Below are positions 1 to 6,658 of a DNA stretch of 14,818 nt, piece after piece; positions within the stretch are counted from its first letter, which is position 1; each line of letters opens with the position of its first letter. The stretch spans positions 1,393 through 16,210 of the forward strand of contig DJWR01000141.1 in assembly GCA_002441055.1 (NCBI GenBank). Reading direction: 5' to 3'. Both the position numbers and the translations under genes were made by a program. Below the pieces are notes generated by a model, which did no database searches, had not been told where the DNA came from, and worked only from the letters and a program-made list of their open reading frames with translations. The stretch is from Caulobacteraceae bacterium UBA6225 (lineage in GTDB: Bacteria > Pseudomonadota > Alphaproteobacteria > Caulobacterales > Caulobacteraceae).

Positions 1-656
1 TGCTGGCTCTGCGGGCGAGGACCCTGGCCGGTCTGATTGGTCACGGCGACAAAGCCGTCCCAGGCGCCGCGTTCGCCAGACAGCGCCAGATGCTGACGCA
101 GCATGGCGAAGTCCCCGCCGTCCAGGCGCAGGCGCAGGTCATAGGGCGCGGTCTCGCCCGTGGGCGTCACCATGTTGATCGCCCCGCCCAGGGTCGCGCC
201 GCCGAACCGCAGGGCGTTGCCGCCGCGATAGACCTCGACGAAGCGGGTGATCAGGGGATCGGCGATCTGGCTGTCCCCATAGCCGTCGGCCTCATTCAGG
301 GGCAGGCCGTCCTGGGCCAGCAGTAGACTGCGATTGTGGTTGGCGTTGCCCAGGCCCGAGCCGCGGATCGAAAGGCGGATGTCGCCGCCCCACTTCTTCT
401 GGGCGAAGACCCCGGGGGCGTCCCGCAGCATGTCGTCCAGGGCCAGGGCGAACCGGTCCTCATAGGATTCGGCGGCGACGACGGACACGCCGCCGGGGGT
501 CTCCGACAGCCGCTGGCGGGCTTGGGCCACAACGGCCGGATCTTCGGGGTCTGGCCGACCGGTGACGATGACCGAATCAACGGTGGTCTGAGCGTTCGCC
601 CCAGCGGGCAGGGCGATAAGGAGCAGCGCGCCACAGGCGCTGAAAGCCGACTTCAT
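1..656 (-). CDS. TonB-dependent outer-membrane receptor, N-terminal part (cut by window edge)
   Basis: The first 218 codons of a TonB-dependent receptor, which imports a scarce ligand (metal chelate, cofactor or sugar) across the outer membrane using energy from TonB-ExbBD. Residues 1-22 form a signal peptide ending in the cleavage motif ANA. A TonB-box-like stretch, DSVIVTGR, lies at residues 27-34. The plug domain follows: DDMLRDAPGVFAQ at about 74-86, a DIRLSIRGSG block at about 92-101, LLLAQDGLPLNEADG at about 111-125, and the closing RGGNALRFGGATLGGAINMVTPTG near 144-167. The 22-stranded barrel lies beyond base 1. ATG at 656 is chosen because the signal peptide begins there; an in-frame ATG 11 codons upstream (base 689) would add a short leader, and the ribosome site is weak for both. 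The upstream DUF2946 gene suggests a metal-related ligand, but this part of the protein does not show which. Confidence 0.93.
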   Translation of the reverse strand, partial: MKSAFSACGALLLIALPAGANAQTTVDSVIVTGRPDPEDPAVVAQARQRLSETPGGVSVVAAESYEDRFALALDDMLRDAPGVFAQKKWGGDIRLSIRGSGLGNANHNRSLLLAQDGLPLNEADGYGDSQIADPLITRFVEVYRGGNALRFGGATLGGAINMVTPTGETAPYDLRLRLDGGDFAMLRQHLALSGERGAWDGFVAVTNQTGQGPRPQSQ

Positions 657-736
657 TTGAGGTGTCCCCAGCCGCGCAGAGGCGGCCATGTCATGCAGGA
701 AGGTCAGGCGCGAACGGGCGCCCAGGACCTGGTGCG

Positions 737-761
737 AAAAAGGACCGGGCTTGACCGGTCC
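737..761 (-). terminator. Intrinsic terminator between the DUF2946 gene and the receptor gene
   Basis: On the minus strand a perfect 7-bp GC-rich stem (bases 755-761 pairing with 742-748, loop of six) is followed at once by five T residues (741-737). The first base of the hairpin touches the last base of the DUF2946 stop codon. The next gene, the receptor, begins only 80 bases further on in the same direction. The element therefore either ends DUF2946 transcripts or lowers read-through into the receptor. Confidence 0.7.
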
Positions 762-1187
762 TCAGGCCTGCAGAAGCGGGGGCCCCCTGGCCGGGGGCGG
801 GGGCGCGGCGAGGCCGCGACCGGGAACGACATCAGTCTTTGAGATCAAGGGCCGGTCGGCCAGGCTCGGGAAGGCGACGATCTCGACCGCCCGCAGGTCC
901 GGCGCCGGGGCGTTGAGGCCGTGCCCGGCGAAGACGCAGGGGCTGTGCTGGGCGTCGTCGTCGTCTGTCGGCGCCGACTCGCCGGCGCCGTCCGGATGGT
1001 CGGCCGGGTCGAGGGTGACCATCCCCTGGGCGGTACACAGCACCAGGGCGAAGGCGGGCCCATCGGGCTCGGCCGGCGCGGCCATGTAGCCGGGCGGGAT
1101 CAGGATTTTCAGGAAAAGCGCCAGAGTCGCCAAAATCAGCATGAAGCTGTGGCGGAAAACTGGAGGATGAATGTCCCGGCGGTTCAC
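762..1187 (-). CDS. DUF2946 family protein
   Basis: A 141-residue protein with the features of DUF2946. It has a short N-terminal hydrophobic segment (residues about 15-31, LMLILATLALF region) followed by PPGYM (31-35), the motif ALVLCTAQG (47-55), an acidic and His-bearing linker (DHPDGAGESAPTDDDDAQH, 63-81), the motif SPCVFAG (82-88) and a proline-rich end with ARGPPLL. The family has no assigned reaction; members are small exported or membrane-anchored proteins often found beside TonB-dependent receptors and copper-related genes. Cys51, Cys84, the aspartates and the histidines could bind metal, which is inference. The start is GTG at 1187 because it keeps the basic residues before the hydrophobic segment; ATG at 1142 is an alternative. 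It lies 70 bases after the transglutaminase gene and precedes the receptor. Confidence 0.8.
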   Translation of the reverse strand: MNRRDIHPPVFRHSFMLILATLALFLKILIPPGYMAAPAEPDGPAFALVLCTAQGMVTLDPADHPDGAGESAPTDDDDAQHSPCVFAGHGLNAPAPDLRAVEIVAFPSLADRPLISKTDVVPGRGLAAPPPPARGPPLLQA

Positions 1188-1257
1188 GGCCTCGCCATAG
1201 TCCAGCCTGCCTGGCTTTGAAAGGGACGATCAGCGCGCGTCGGCGGGGTTCAGGCGC

Positions 1258-2235
1258 CTACTGCTGTTGCTGCTGTTGTTGGTCGTGCATCACCGCTTGG
1301 GGGGCCGGGCGTCGACGGGCGTTGCGGCTGAAGGTCGGCGGCGAAATCCGCAGGAATTCCGGCTCGGTGATCGCCGCCCGGGCACGGCGGACCGAAACCC
1401 CCACGGCCAACTGGCTCTCGGCGTCCCCCTTATAGACCCCGCGCGACGGCGGCACGTCGCTATAGTCCCGGCCCACGGCGGCGGCCACATGACGCTCGCC
1501 GGCCATGACATTGTTGGTCGGATCAAAGCCAATCCAGCGCAGGCTGGGCAGAAAGACCTCCACCCAGGCGTGGGTGGCGTCGGGATCGGAGCGATCGCCC
1601 CCCTCCCGGTCTGTGAACAGGTAGCCTGAGACATATCGCGCGGGGATGCCCCAAGCCCGGCAGAGCGCGATCATGATGTGACTGAAGTCCTGACAAACCC
1701 CCCGACGCTCGCGCAGGGCTTCGTCAATCGGGCTGTCGGCCTCGGTCACGCCGGTCTCGTAGGCGAAGGACTCGTAGATGATCCGGGACAGGGCGGCGAC
1801 CGCGCTCAGCGGATCGGAGTCTCGCAGACGATCGATCTGATGCTCGGCGGCGAAGGCCCGCAACAGATCGGTCTGCACCGCAAACCCATGCTCGTGCAGG
1901 AAATCGAACTGGTCGCCCCGGACGAAATCACTGCGGAGCCGGTCCCACTCCCCCATGTCGAGTACGTCCGGCAACGGGACTTCAGCCTGGGTCTCCACCG
2001 CGGAGCGGGCGACGATGGTCAGCCGGTCATGAGGTTGCGGGACATCGAAGTGATAGACGGCGTTGCCGAAGGTGTCGGCGTAAGAGAAGAGCTGCGCGCC
2101 CGGGTCGATTTCCAGATCGAAGCTGACCAGCCGCTGGCGCGCGCCCTTCTGCGGTTGCATCCAGACCTCCATGAGGCTTTCGCGCACCGGGGCGGCGTAG
2201 TGGTACTGGGTGACGTGGCGGATTTCGAGCAGCAC
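1258..2235 (-). CDS. Transglutaminase-like cysteine protease-fold protein with C-terminal polyglutamine
   Basis: A 325-residue protein of the bacterial transglutaminase-like family (COG1305 type). Residues 1-80 match the N-terminal beta domain that precedes the core (LLEIRHVTQYHYAAPVRES, then QRLVSFDLEIDP). The papain-like core carries the expected triad: Cys181 in RRGVCQDFSHIM, His222 in DATHAWVEVF and Asp238 in WIGFDPTNN. It has no signal peptide, so it probably acts in the cytoplasm. The family includes amidases and proteases as well as cross-linking enzymes, so true transglutaminase activity is not shown. It is the last gene of the three-gene operon; its Shine-Dalgarno site overlaps the alpha-E stop codon, which suggests coupled translation. 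The C-terminal end is odd: a basic stretch ARRRP near 306-310, then seven glutamines (319-325) right before the stop. Confidence 0.93.
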   Translation of the reverse strand: MLLEIRHVTQYHYAAPVRESLMEVWMQPQKGARQRLVSFDLEIDPGAQLFSYADTFGNAVYHFDVPQPHDRLTIVARSAVETQAEVPLPDVLDMGEWDRLRSDFVRGDQFDFLHEHGFAVQTDLLRAFAAEHQIDRLRDSDPLSAVAALSRIIYESFAYETGVTEADSPIDEALRERRGVCQDFSHIMIALCRAWGIPARYVSGYLFTDREGGDRSDPDATHAWVEVFLPSLRWIGFDPTNNVMAGERHVAAAVGRDYSDVPPSRGVYKGDAESQLAVGVSVRRARAAITEPEFLRISPPTFSRNARRRPAPQAVMHDQQQQQQQ

Positions 2236-2240
2236 AGCGA

Positions 2241-2247
2241 CTCTCCT
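2241..2247 (-). promoter_or_regulatory. Ribosome binding site of the transglutaminase-like gene
   Basis: AGGAGAG lies five bases before the GTG start at 2235. Its first base is the last base of the alpha-E stop codon TGA (2249-2247). This strong site supports the GTG start and ties translation of the two genes together. Confidence 0.75.
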
Positions 2248-3182
2248 CAGGCCGGAAGGCGCATTTCGAGGGGATAGGCGACGAAGGCGTCATAGACGGC
2301 GCTGTGGATCGCCCCGCAATCGGCCAGAACGCCCTCCAGGAAGACGTGGGATCCGTCGCGCTCAATCTCGGCCATATCGGCATATTGCAGCCGCGCCTTC
2401 AGTCGTCCCGCAAGCCGGCCAGGCCCTGTGTGTACGGCTTCGGTGTGGCGGGCGAGGACCGACAGATGGGCCTCAATCTCGTCGGTCGAAAAGCGGATCG
2501 ACCTGGGGAATTCGGGATTGAGCAACAGGAACTCCAGGATCGGCCGGGCCCTGACGTCGGCGGTATAGACCCGCAGGTAAGGTTCCAGCGCACAGCTCAT
2601 GCGCAGCACCGCCGTCAGGGTCGGGTGATCAAGCCGCTCAACCCCGCGACCGAAACAGACCTCCAGCAGGCGTCCGATCAGTTGAGCGCGTTCCAGGTGA
2701 GCGCCAAGGAGCAGGAAGCGCCATCCCTCTCCATGGCTCATGGTGGCGTCGGCTGCGCCCTTGAACAGGTGCAGGTCGGCGATGATGTCATGCAAGAAGG
2801 CTGAGGAGCCGTCATTGAATGACCGGGCCGCTACGGCCCCAGACAGGCGCAGGTGGACCAGGTTCAGCCGCTCCCAGGTCTCGCTGGTGATCTGGTCGCG
2901 CACCTGACGGGCGTTCTCCCGGGCCAGGGCCAGGGACGAGACGACCGAGCTGCCGTCCATGCGATCCAGCGTCAGGGCGCGGGCCGACTCAAAGGGTGTG
3001 GCGATTTTTTCGGGCGTAGCGTCCCCCACCGCCGACAGGGCGATACGGGCCACCTGGGCGGCGGTCTCGGCCCTGTCGAGGGTGGCGGTGAGCATCACGT
3101 CCGCCAGACGGGCGACATGCTCGGCCCGCTCTACATAGCGTCCGATCCAATAGAGGCTGTCGGCGACACGGGCGAGCATCAT
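2247..3182 (-). CDS. Alpha-E domain protein (DUF403)
   Basis: A 311-residue, largely alpha-helical protein that fills the whole alpha-E (DUF403, COG2307) domain at its usual length. The diagnostic N-terminal block LARVADSLYWIGRYVERAEH is at residues 3-22, followed by heptad-like helices throughout. Its biochemical role is not established. It nearly always occurs beside a circularly permuted ATP-grasp protein and a transglutaminase-like protein, and in some genomes is fused to the ATP-grasp partner, so it may be an accessory or scaffold subunit (inference). There is no signal peptide or membrane segment. The start ATG overlaps the stop of the ATP-grasp gene by four bases (ATGA) and a second ATG follows at once. 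Translation of the pair is therefore probably coupled. Confidence 0.93.
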   Translation of the reverse strand: MMLARVADSLYWIGRYVERAEHVARLADVMLTATLDRAETAAQVARIALSAVGDATPEKIATPFESARALTLDRMDGSSVVSSLALARENARQVRDQITSETWERLNLVHLRLSGAVAARSFNDGSSAFLHDIIADLHLFKGAADATMSHGEGWRFLLLGAHLERAQLIGRLLEVCFGRGVERLDHPTLTAVLRMSCALEPYLRVYTADVRARPILEFLLLNPEFPRSIRFSTDEIEAHLSVLARHTEAVHTGPGRLAGRLKARLQYADMAEIERDGSHVFLEGVLADCGAIHSAVYDAFVAYPLEMRLPA

Positions 3183-4684
3183 GACAGGTCGTCTCCTGGT
3201 CCTGCCAGGACCCAGGTGTCCTTGGAGCCGCCCCCTTGGCTGGAGTTCACCACAAGGGAGCCCTTGCGCAGGGCCACCCGGGTAAGGGCGCCAGGGGTGA
3301 CGGTGATCTTCTCGCCAGACAGGATAAAGGGGCGCAGATCCACGTGGCGGGCCTCCACCTCTCCATCGATGAGGCAGGGCGCAGTGGATAGCTGGATGGT
3401 GGGCTGGGCGATGTAGTTGTCAGGATCGACCTTGATCGCCTGGGCGAACTCTTCACGCTGGGCGATGCTGGCATGGGGGCCGATCAGCATGCCATAGCCG
3501 CCTGAGGCCCCGACGGCCTTGACCACGAGCTTGTCCAGATTGGCCAGCACGTGGCTGAGCTGGGCGGGCTCGCGGCACAGGAAGGTCTCGATATTGGGCA
3601 GGATCGGCTCTTCGCCCAGATAGTAGCGGATGATCTCGGGGACATAGGCATAGACCGCCTTGTCATCGGCGACCCCCGTGCCCGGGGCGTTGCACATGAC
3701 CACGGTGCCCGCCCGGTAGGCGTTGAACAGCCCGGGCACCCCAAGTGATGAGTCCCGCCGGAAGGTTAGGGGGTCGACAAAGTCATCATCCACCCGGCGA
3801 TAGATCACATCAATGCGCCGCAGCCCCGAAGTGGTGCGCATGTAGACCATGTTGTCGTGGACCACGAGGTCGCGCCCCTCCACCAGCGGCGCACCCATGA
3901 GACGGGCCAGATAGGCGTGCTCGTAATAGGCCGAATTATAGACGCCGGGCGTCAGCACCACGACCTGGGGATTGGGCCGCCACTCGGCCATGCTCCGCAG
4001 GGTCGAGAGCAGCAGGTCCGGATAGCGGTCGATCTGACGCACGCCGGCCAAGCGGAAGGTGCCGGGGAAGGTGCGCTTGGACGCCTCACGGTTGGCCAGC
4101 ATGTAGGACACGCCAGATGGCACCCGCAGATTGTCCTCCAGCACCGCGTATTCGCCATCCTCCTGCCGGATCAGGTCGCTGCCGCAGACATTGGCGTAGG
4201 CCTGATGGGGGACATAGAGCCCCTGCATTTCCCGACGATAGGACGGCGCGCCAAGGACGAGCTCCCGGGGCACCACGCCGTCTTTCAGGATCATCCGCTC
4301 GCCATAGATGTCGGCGAGAAACAGGTTCAGGGCCTGCAGCCGCTGGACAAGCCCGGTTTCGATCCTGGCCCACTCGTCGGCCGGAATGATCCGCGGCAGC
4401 AGGTCAGTGGGAATGATCCGCTCAGTGGAGCTTTCGGCCCCATAGACGGTGAAAGTGATCCCCTGCAGTAGGAAGAACCGCTCCAGGGTGCGCTGGCGCT
4501 CGTCCAGTTCGCCTGGCCCAAGGGCCGCCAGCCGTCGCGCCAGGACGGCGAAATGGGGTCTGACCGACCCGTCTGGCGCTTGCATTTCATCGTAGGGCGG
4601 CTTCACCCCCGCCTTGGCCGCCATCTCCTCGGCCGCCAGGGCCAAGCCCCGATCGATCTCTTCCGATCCCTGCGTCGTCGCCAC
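3179..4684 (-). CDS. Circularly permuted ATP-grasp protein (DUF404/DUF407)
   Basis: A 501-residue member of the circularly permuted ATP-grasp type 2 family (COG2308). Recognisable blocks are PPYDEMQAPDGSVRPHF (29-45), YAVLEDNLRVPSGVSYM (179-195), QVVVLTPGVYNSAYYEHAYLA (240-260), LVVKAVGASGGYGMLIG (386-402), RHVDLRPF (446-453) and NSSQGGGSKDTWV (480-492). These hold the likely nucleotide- and metal-binding residues. ATP-grasp enzymes activate a carboxylate by phosphorylation and join it to an amine. The family is predicted to make amide or peptide bonds, but its substrate is unknown. GTG at 4684 is preferred because GGAG sits six bases upstream and the family normally begins close to the PYDEM block; the open frame extends to 4774 but that stretch is arginine-rich and looks untranslated. 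It is the first gene of the operon and diverges from tamA. Confidence 0.93.
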   Translation of the reverse strand: MATTQGSEEIDRGLALAAEEMAAKAGVKPPYDEMQAPDGSVRPHFAVLARRLAALGPGELDERQRTLERFFLLQGITFTVYGAESSTERIIPTDLLPRIIPADEWARIETGLVQRLQALNLFLADIYGERMILKDGVVPRELVLGAPSYRREMQGLYVPHQAYANVCGSDLIRQEDGEYAVLEDNLRVPSGVSYMLANREASKRTFPGTFRLAGVRQIDRYPDLLLSTLRSMAEWRPNPQVVVLTPGVYNSAYYEHAYLARLMGAPLVEGRDLVVHDNMVYMRTTSGLRRIDVIYRRVDDDFVDPLTFRRDSSLGVPGLFNAYRAGTVVMCNAPGTGVADDKAVYAYVPEIIRYYLGEEPILPNIETFLCREPAQLSHVLANLDKLVVKAVGASGGYGMLIGPHASIAQREEFAQAIKVDPDNYIAQPTIQLSTAPCLIDGEVEARHVDLRPFILSGEKITVTPGALTRVALRKGSLVVNSSQGGGSKDTWVLAGPGDDLS

Positions 4685-4690
4685 GCCATA

Positions 4691-4694
4691 CTCC
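4691..4694 (-). promoter_or_regulatory. Ribosome binding site deciding the ATP-grasp start
   Basis: GGAG followed by six bases and GTG at 4684. It favours this start over positions up to 90 bases upstream in the same open frame. Confidence 0.55.
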
Positions 4695-4780
4695 ACACGC
4701 CTGCGTCCTCGAAACCGCAAGCCGCCGCCAGAGCCTAGAGACTGCGGACGCGATCGTCGCCCCGTAACGCGCACGCTGTG

Positions 4781-4810
4781 AAATGAGGCGTCAGGCGTCT
4801 GAAAAATGAG
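4781..4810. repeat. Iterated 7-mers in the divergent ATP-grasp/tamA control region
   Basis: AAATGAG occurs at 4781-4787 and again at 4804-4810. Between them AGGCGTC occurs twice in tandem (4786-4792 and 4793-4799). The block lies just upstream of the proposed tamA promoter and about 100 bases upstream of the ATP-grasp start. It could be a regulator site, but could also be chance. Confidence 0.4.
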
Positions 4811-4822
4811 CGATGTCGGCGG

Positions 4823-4851
4823 GTGACAGGGGGCCTTCCCCTCGCTACAGG
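4823..4851 (+). promoter_or_regulatory. Possible housekeeping promoter of tamAB
   Basis: GTGACAG (4823-4829), 14 bases, then GCTACAGG (4844-4851). These resemble the Caulobacter housekeeping elements TTGACGS and GCTANAWC at an allowed spacing. Transcription would begin near 4858 and leave a leader of about 22 bases before GTG at 4880. This assignment is by eye only. Confidence 0.4.
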
Positions 4852-4879
4852 GGTGCTTCGGGGGCTTAAAGGTGATTGC

Positions 4880-6658
4880 GTGGGACGACTTGCCTTCGCA
4901 GCCGTCGCCACGGCTGCCCTCTGGGTTTATGGCGCGGGCGCCGCGCAGGCGGAGCCCCGCGCCGATGTGTCCGGAGATCTGAGCTCAGATCTCCGCGATC
5001 GGATCGTCCGGGCGATCGGTCAGGCCGACCGACCCGTTGAAAACCGGTTCCAGGCGCGACGTCGGGCCCGCGATGCGGCGGAGGACGCCGTCGCCGTGCT
5101 CCGATCGGAAGGCTACTACGCCTACGCCGTTGATCCGGAGGTCAGCGAGACCGAGCCACCGCGGCCGGTCGTGGCCGTAACCCCAGGCCCCCGCTTCGTC
5201 TTCGCTGACCCGAAGGTCGCGTGGACTGGCGAGGCGCCCGATGAGACGACCCGGGCCAAGGCCGCAGCGGCCATGGCTTTGAAACTCGGCGACCCAGGAC
5301 GATCAGCCGAGGTGGTGGCTGCGGAGGGGCGTGTCGTCGCCACGGTCCGTCAGTCGGGATATGCCGACGCCGCCCCAGATCCAAGGGAGGTGATTGTCGA
5401 CCATGCGGACCGCACGGTGCGCCCCACCTTTCGAATCGCGGCCGGCGGTCTCGTCCGTCTAGACGGCCTGGTGCTGGACACCGACGGCCGCACCAATCCC
5501 GCGTGGCTGAACCAGCTTCGCCCATGGAGCGAGGGCGATGTTTACGATCCTGAAGATGTGGCCGAACTCGAGCGGCGTCTTCTGGACACAGGGGTCTATG
5601 ACACGGTCACCGTGGCCCTGTCGGCGCAGGACGATGTGGATGAGGCGGGGCGGCGGCGGGTCCTGGTGGGGCTCTCAGACCGTCCTCGGCGTACGATCGA
5701 GCTGGGCGCCAGCTTCTCCACCCTTGAGGGCTTCGGCCTCGACAGCCGGTGGAGCCGCTATAACGTCCTCGGCCGGGCCGACACCCTGGCGCTTGTTGCG
5801 CGGCTTTCGGAGCTGGACAGTCGCCTTGGGGGCGATCTTACGCTTCCGCACTGGCGTCGGGCCGCCCAGACCCTCCACCTCAACGCCGGCGCCTATCGCA
5901 ACGAGACCGACGCCTTTGAGGAAACCGGATTTGGCGTCGGCGCGGACCTGCGTCGCCGCTATGGGGCGAACTCTTTTGTCACCGCCGGAGCGTCCCTCGA
6001 CATCTCGCGAAATGACGAGAAGGAGGCGCGCACCCTCTCGCCCCTGGGACGAGATCTGATCACGGCTGCGGTTTTCGCCGCAGTTTCCCTGGACCGGTCC
6101 AACGACCGCCTGGATCCCACCCAGGGCTGGCGCGTCGACACGCGCCTTGAGCCGACCTACATCGCCGGCGACGAGGCCTTGCCCTATCTGGAGGTCTCCG
6201 CCCAGGGCGCAGCCTATCTCCCCCTGGATGACCAGGGACGGACCGTGATTGCGGGCCGCCTCCGTGTCGGCAGCCTGGTCGGCGGCGAGTTGCCGGACAT
6301 TCCGGCGTCCCGTCGCTTCTATGCCGGCGGTGGGGGCTCGGTTCGAGGTTACGGCTACCAGGCGGTGGGCCCGCGCCTGAGCGACAACACGCCCACCGGT
6401 GGTCTGTCGCTGGTGGAGGTCAGCCTGGAGGCCCGGCGCAAGCTGACCGACCGTTGGGGGGTCGTGGCCTTTGTGGATGCGGGCGCGGTGGGCGACGAAA
6501 TGACGCCCAATGGCGACAATCTCAGCGCCGGGGTGGGCGTCGGCGTGCGCTACGATCTGGGCTTTGGTCCAATCCGTGCGGACATCGCCATTCCCCTTGA
6601 CGCCGATAAGCGAGACGGCGCCTTCCAGATCTATCTCAGCATCGGACAAAGCTTTTGA
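4880..6658 (+). CDS. tamA: TamA, BamA-family outer-membrane barrel of the translocation and assembly module
   Basis: A 592-residue Omp85-family protein. Residues 1-24 form a signal peptide (GRLAFAAVATAALWVYG, cleavage after AQA). POTRA-type periplasmic repeats occupy about 25-265, and a 16-stranded barrel begins near 270 (RRTIELGASFSTLEGFG). The family signature VRGY is at about 488-491 within GGGGSVRGYGYQ. The protein ends in QSF with a terminal phenylalanine, as expected for an outer-membrane barrel. With TamB it helps place outer-membrane proteins and, in several bacteria, supports lipid transport between the membranes. The length, the limited POTRA region and the adjoining tamB argue for TamA rather than BamA. 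The frame is open from GTG 4823, but GTG 4880 is preferred: AGGTGA precedes it by four bases, the signal peptide starts there, and 4823 lies in the proposed -35 element. GTG 4853 is a third option. Confidence 0.92.
   Translation: MGRLAFAAVATAALWVYGAGAAQAEPRADVSGDLSSDLRDRIVRAIGQADRPVENRFQARRRARDAAEDAVAVLRSEGYYAYAVDPEVSETEPPRPVVAVTPGPRFVFADPKVAWTGEAPDETTRAKAAAAMALKLGDPGRSAEVVAAEGRVVATVRQSGYADAAPDPREVIVDHADRTVRPTFRIAAGGLVRLDGLVLDTDGRTNPAWLNQLRPWSEGDVYDPEDVAELERRLLDTGVYDTVTVALSAQDDVDEAGRRRVLVGLSDRPRRTIELGASFSTLEGFGLDSRWSRYNVLGRADTLALVARLSELDSRLGGDLTLPHWRRAAQTLHLNAGAYRNETDAFEETGFGVGADLRRRYGANSFVTAGASLDISRNDEKEARTLSPLGRDLITAAVFAAVSLDRSNDRLDPTQGWRVDTRLEPTYIAGDEALPYLEVSAQGAAYLPLDDQGRTVIAGRLRVGSLVGGELPDIPASRRFYAGGGGSVRGYGYQAVGPRLSDNTPTGGLSLVEVSLEARRKLTDRWGVVAFVDAGAVGDEMTPNGDNLSAGVGVGVRYDLGFGPIRADIAIPLDADKRDGAFQIYLSIGQSF
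4972..4995. repeat. Perfect 24-bp palindrome within the tamA 5' coding region
   Basis: All twelve base pairs are symmetric around 4983/4984. The element holds AGATCT on both arms around a central GAGCTC. It encodes GDLSSDL, just after the predicted signal-peptide cleavage site. It lies about 92 bases into the gene and roughly 115 bases after the proposed transcription start. It could form an mRNA hairpin or be bound by a dimeric protein; neither is shown. Confidence 0.9.

Noticed and set aside
778..787. A 10-bp palindrome GGGGGCCCCC near the end of the DUF2946 gene
   Set aside because: It lies in a proline- and glycine-rich coding stretch of extreme GC content, where such runs are expected.
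4685..4774. A 30-residue N-terminal extension of the ATP-grasp protein
   Set aside because: It is arginine- and glycine-rich, precedes a good ribosome site with GTG 4684, and is not expected in the family.
5675..6649. A 324-codon open frame opposite the tamA barrel
   Set aside because: It is antisense to a clear Omp85 barrel, has low-complexity composition and shows no family motif.
4880..6658. Calling the Omp85 protein BamA
   Set aside because: The periplasmic part is too short for five POTRA repeats, and the gene is fused by overlap to tamB rather than placed with lpx or skp genes.
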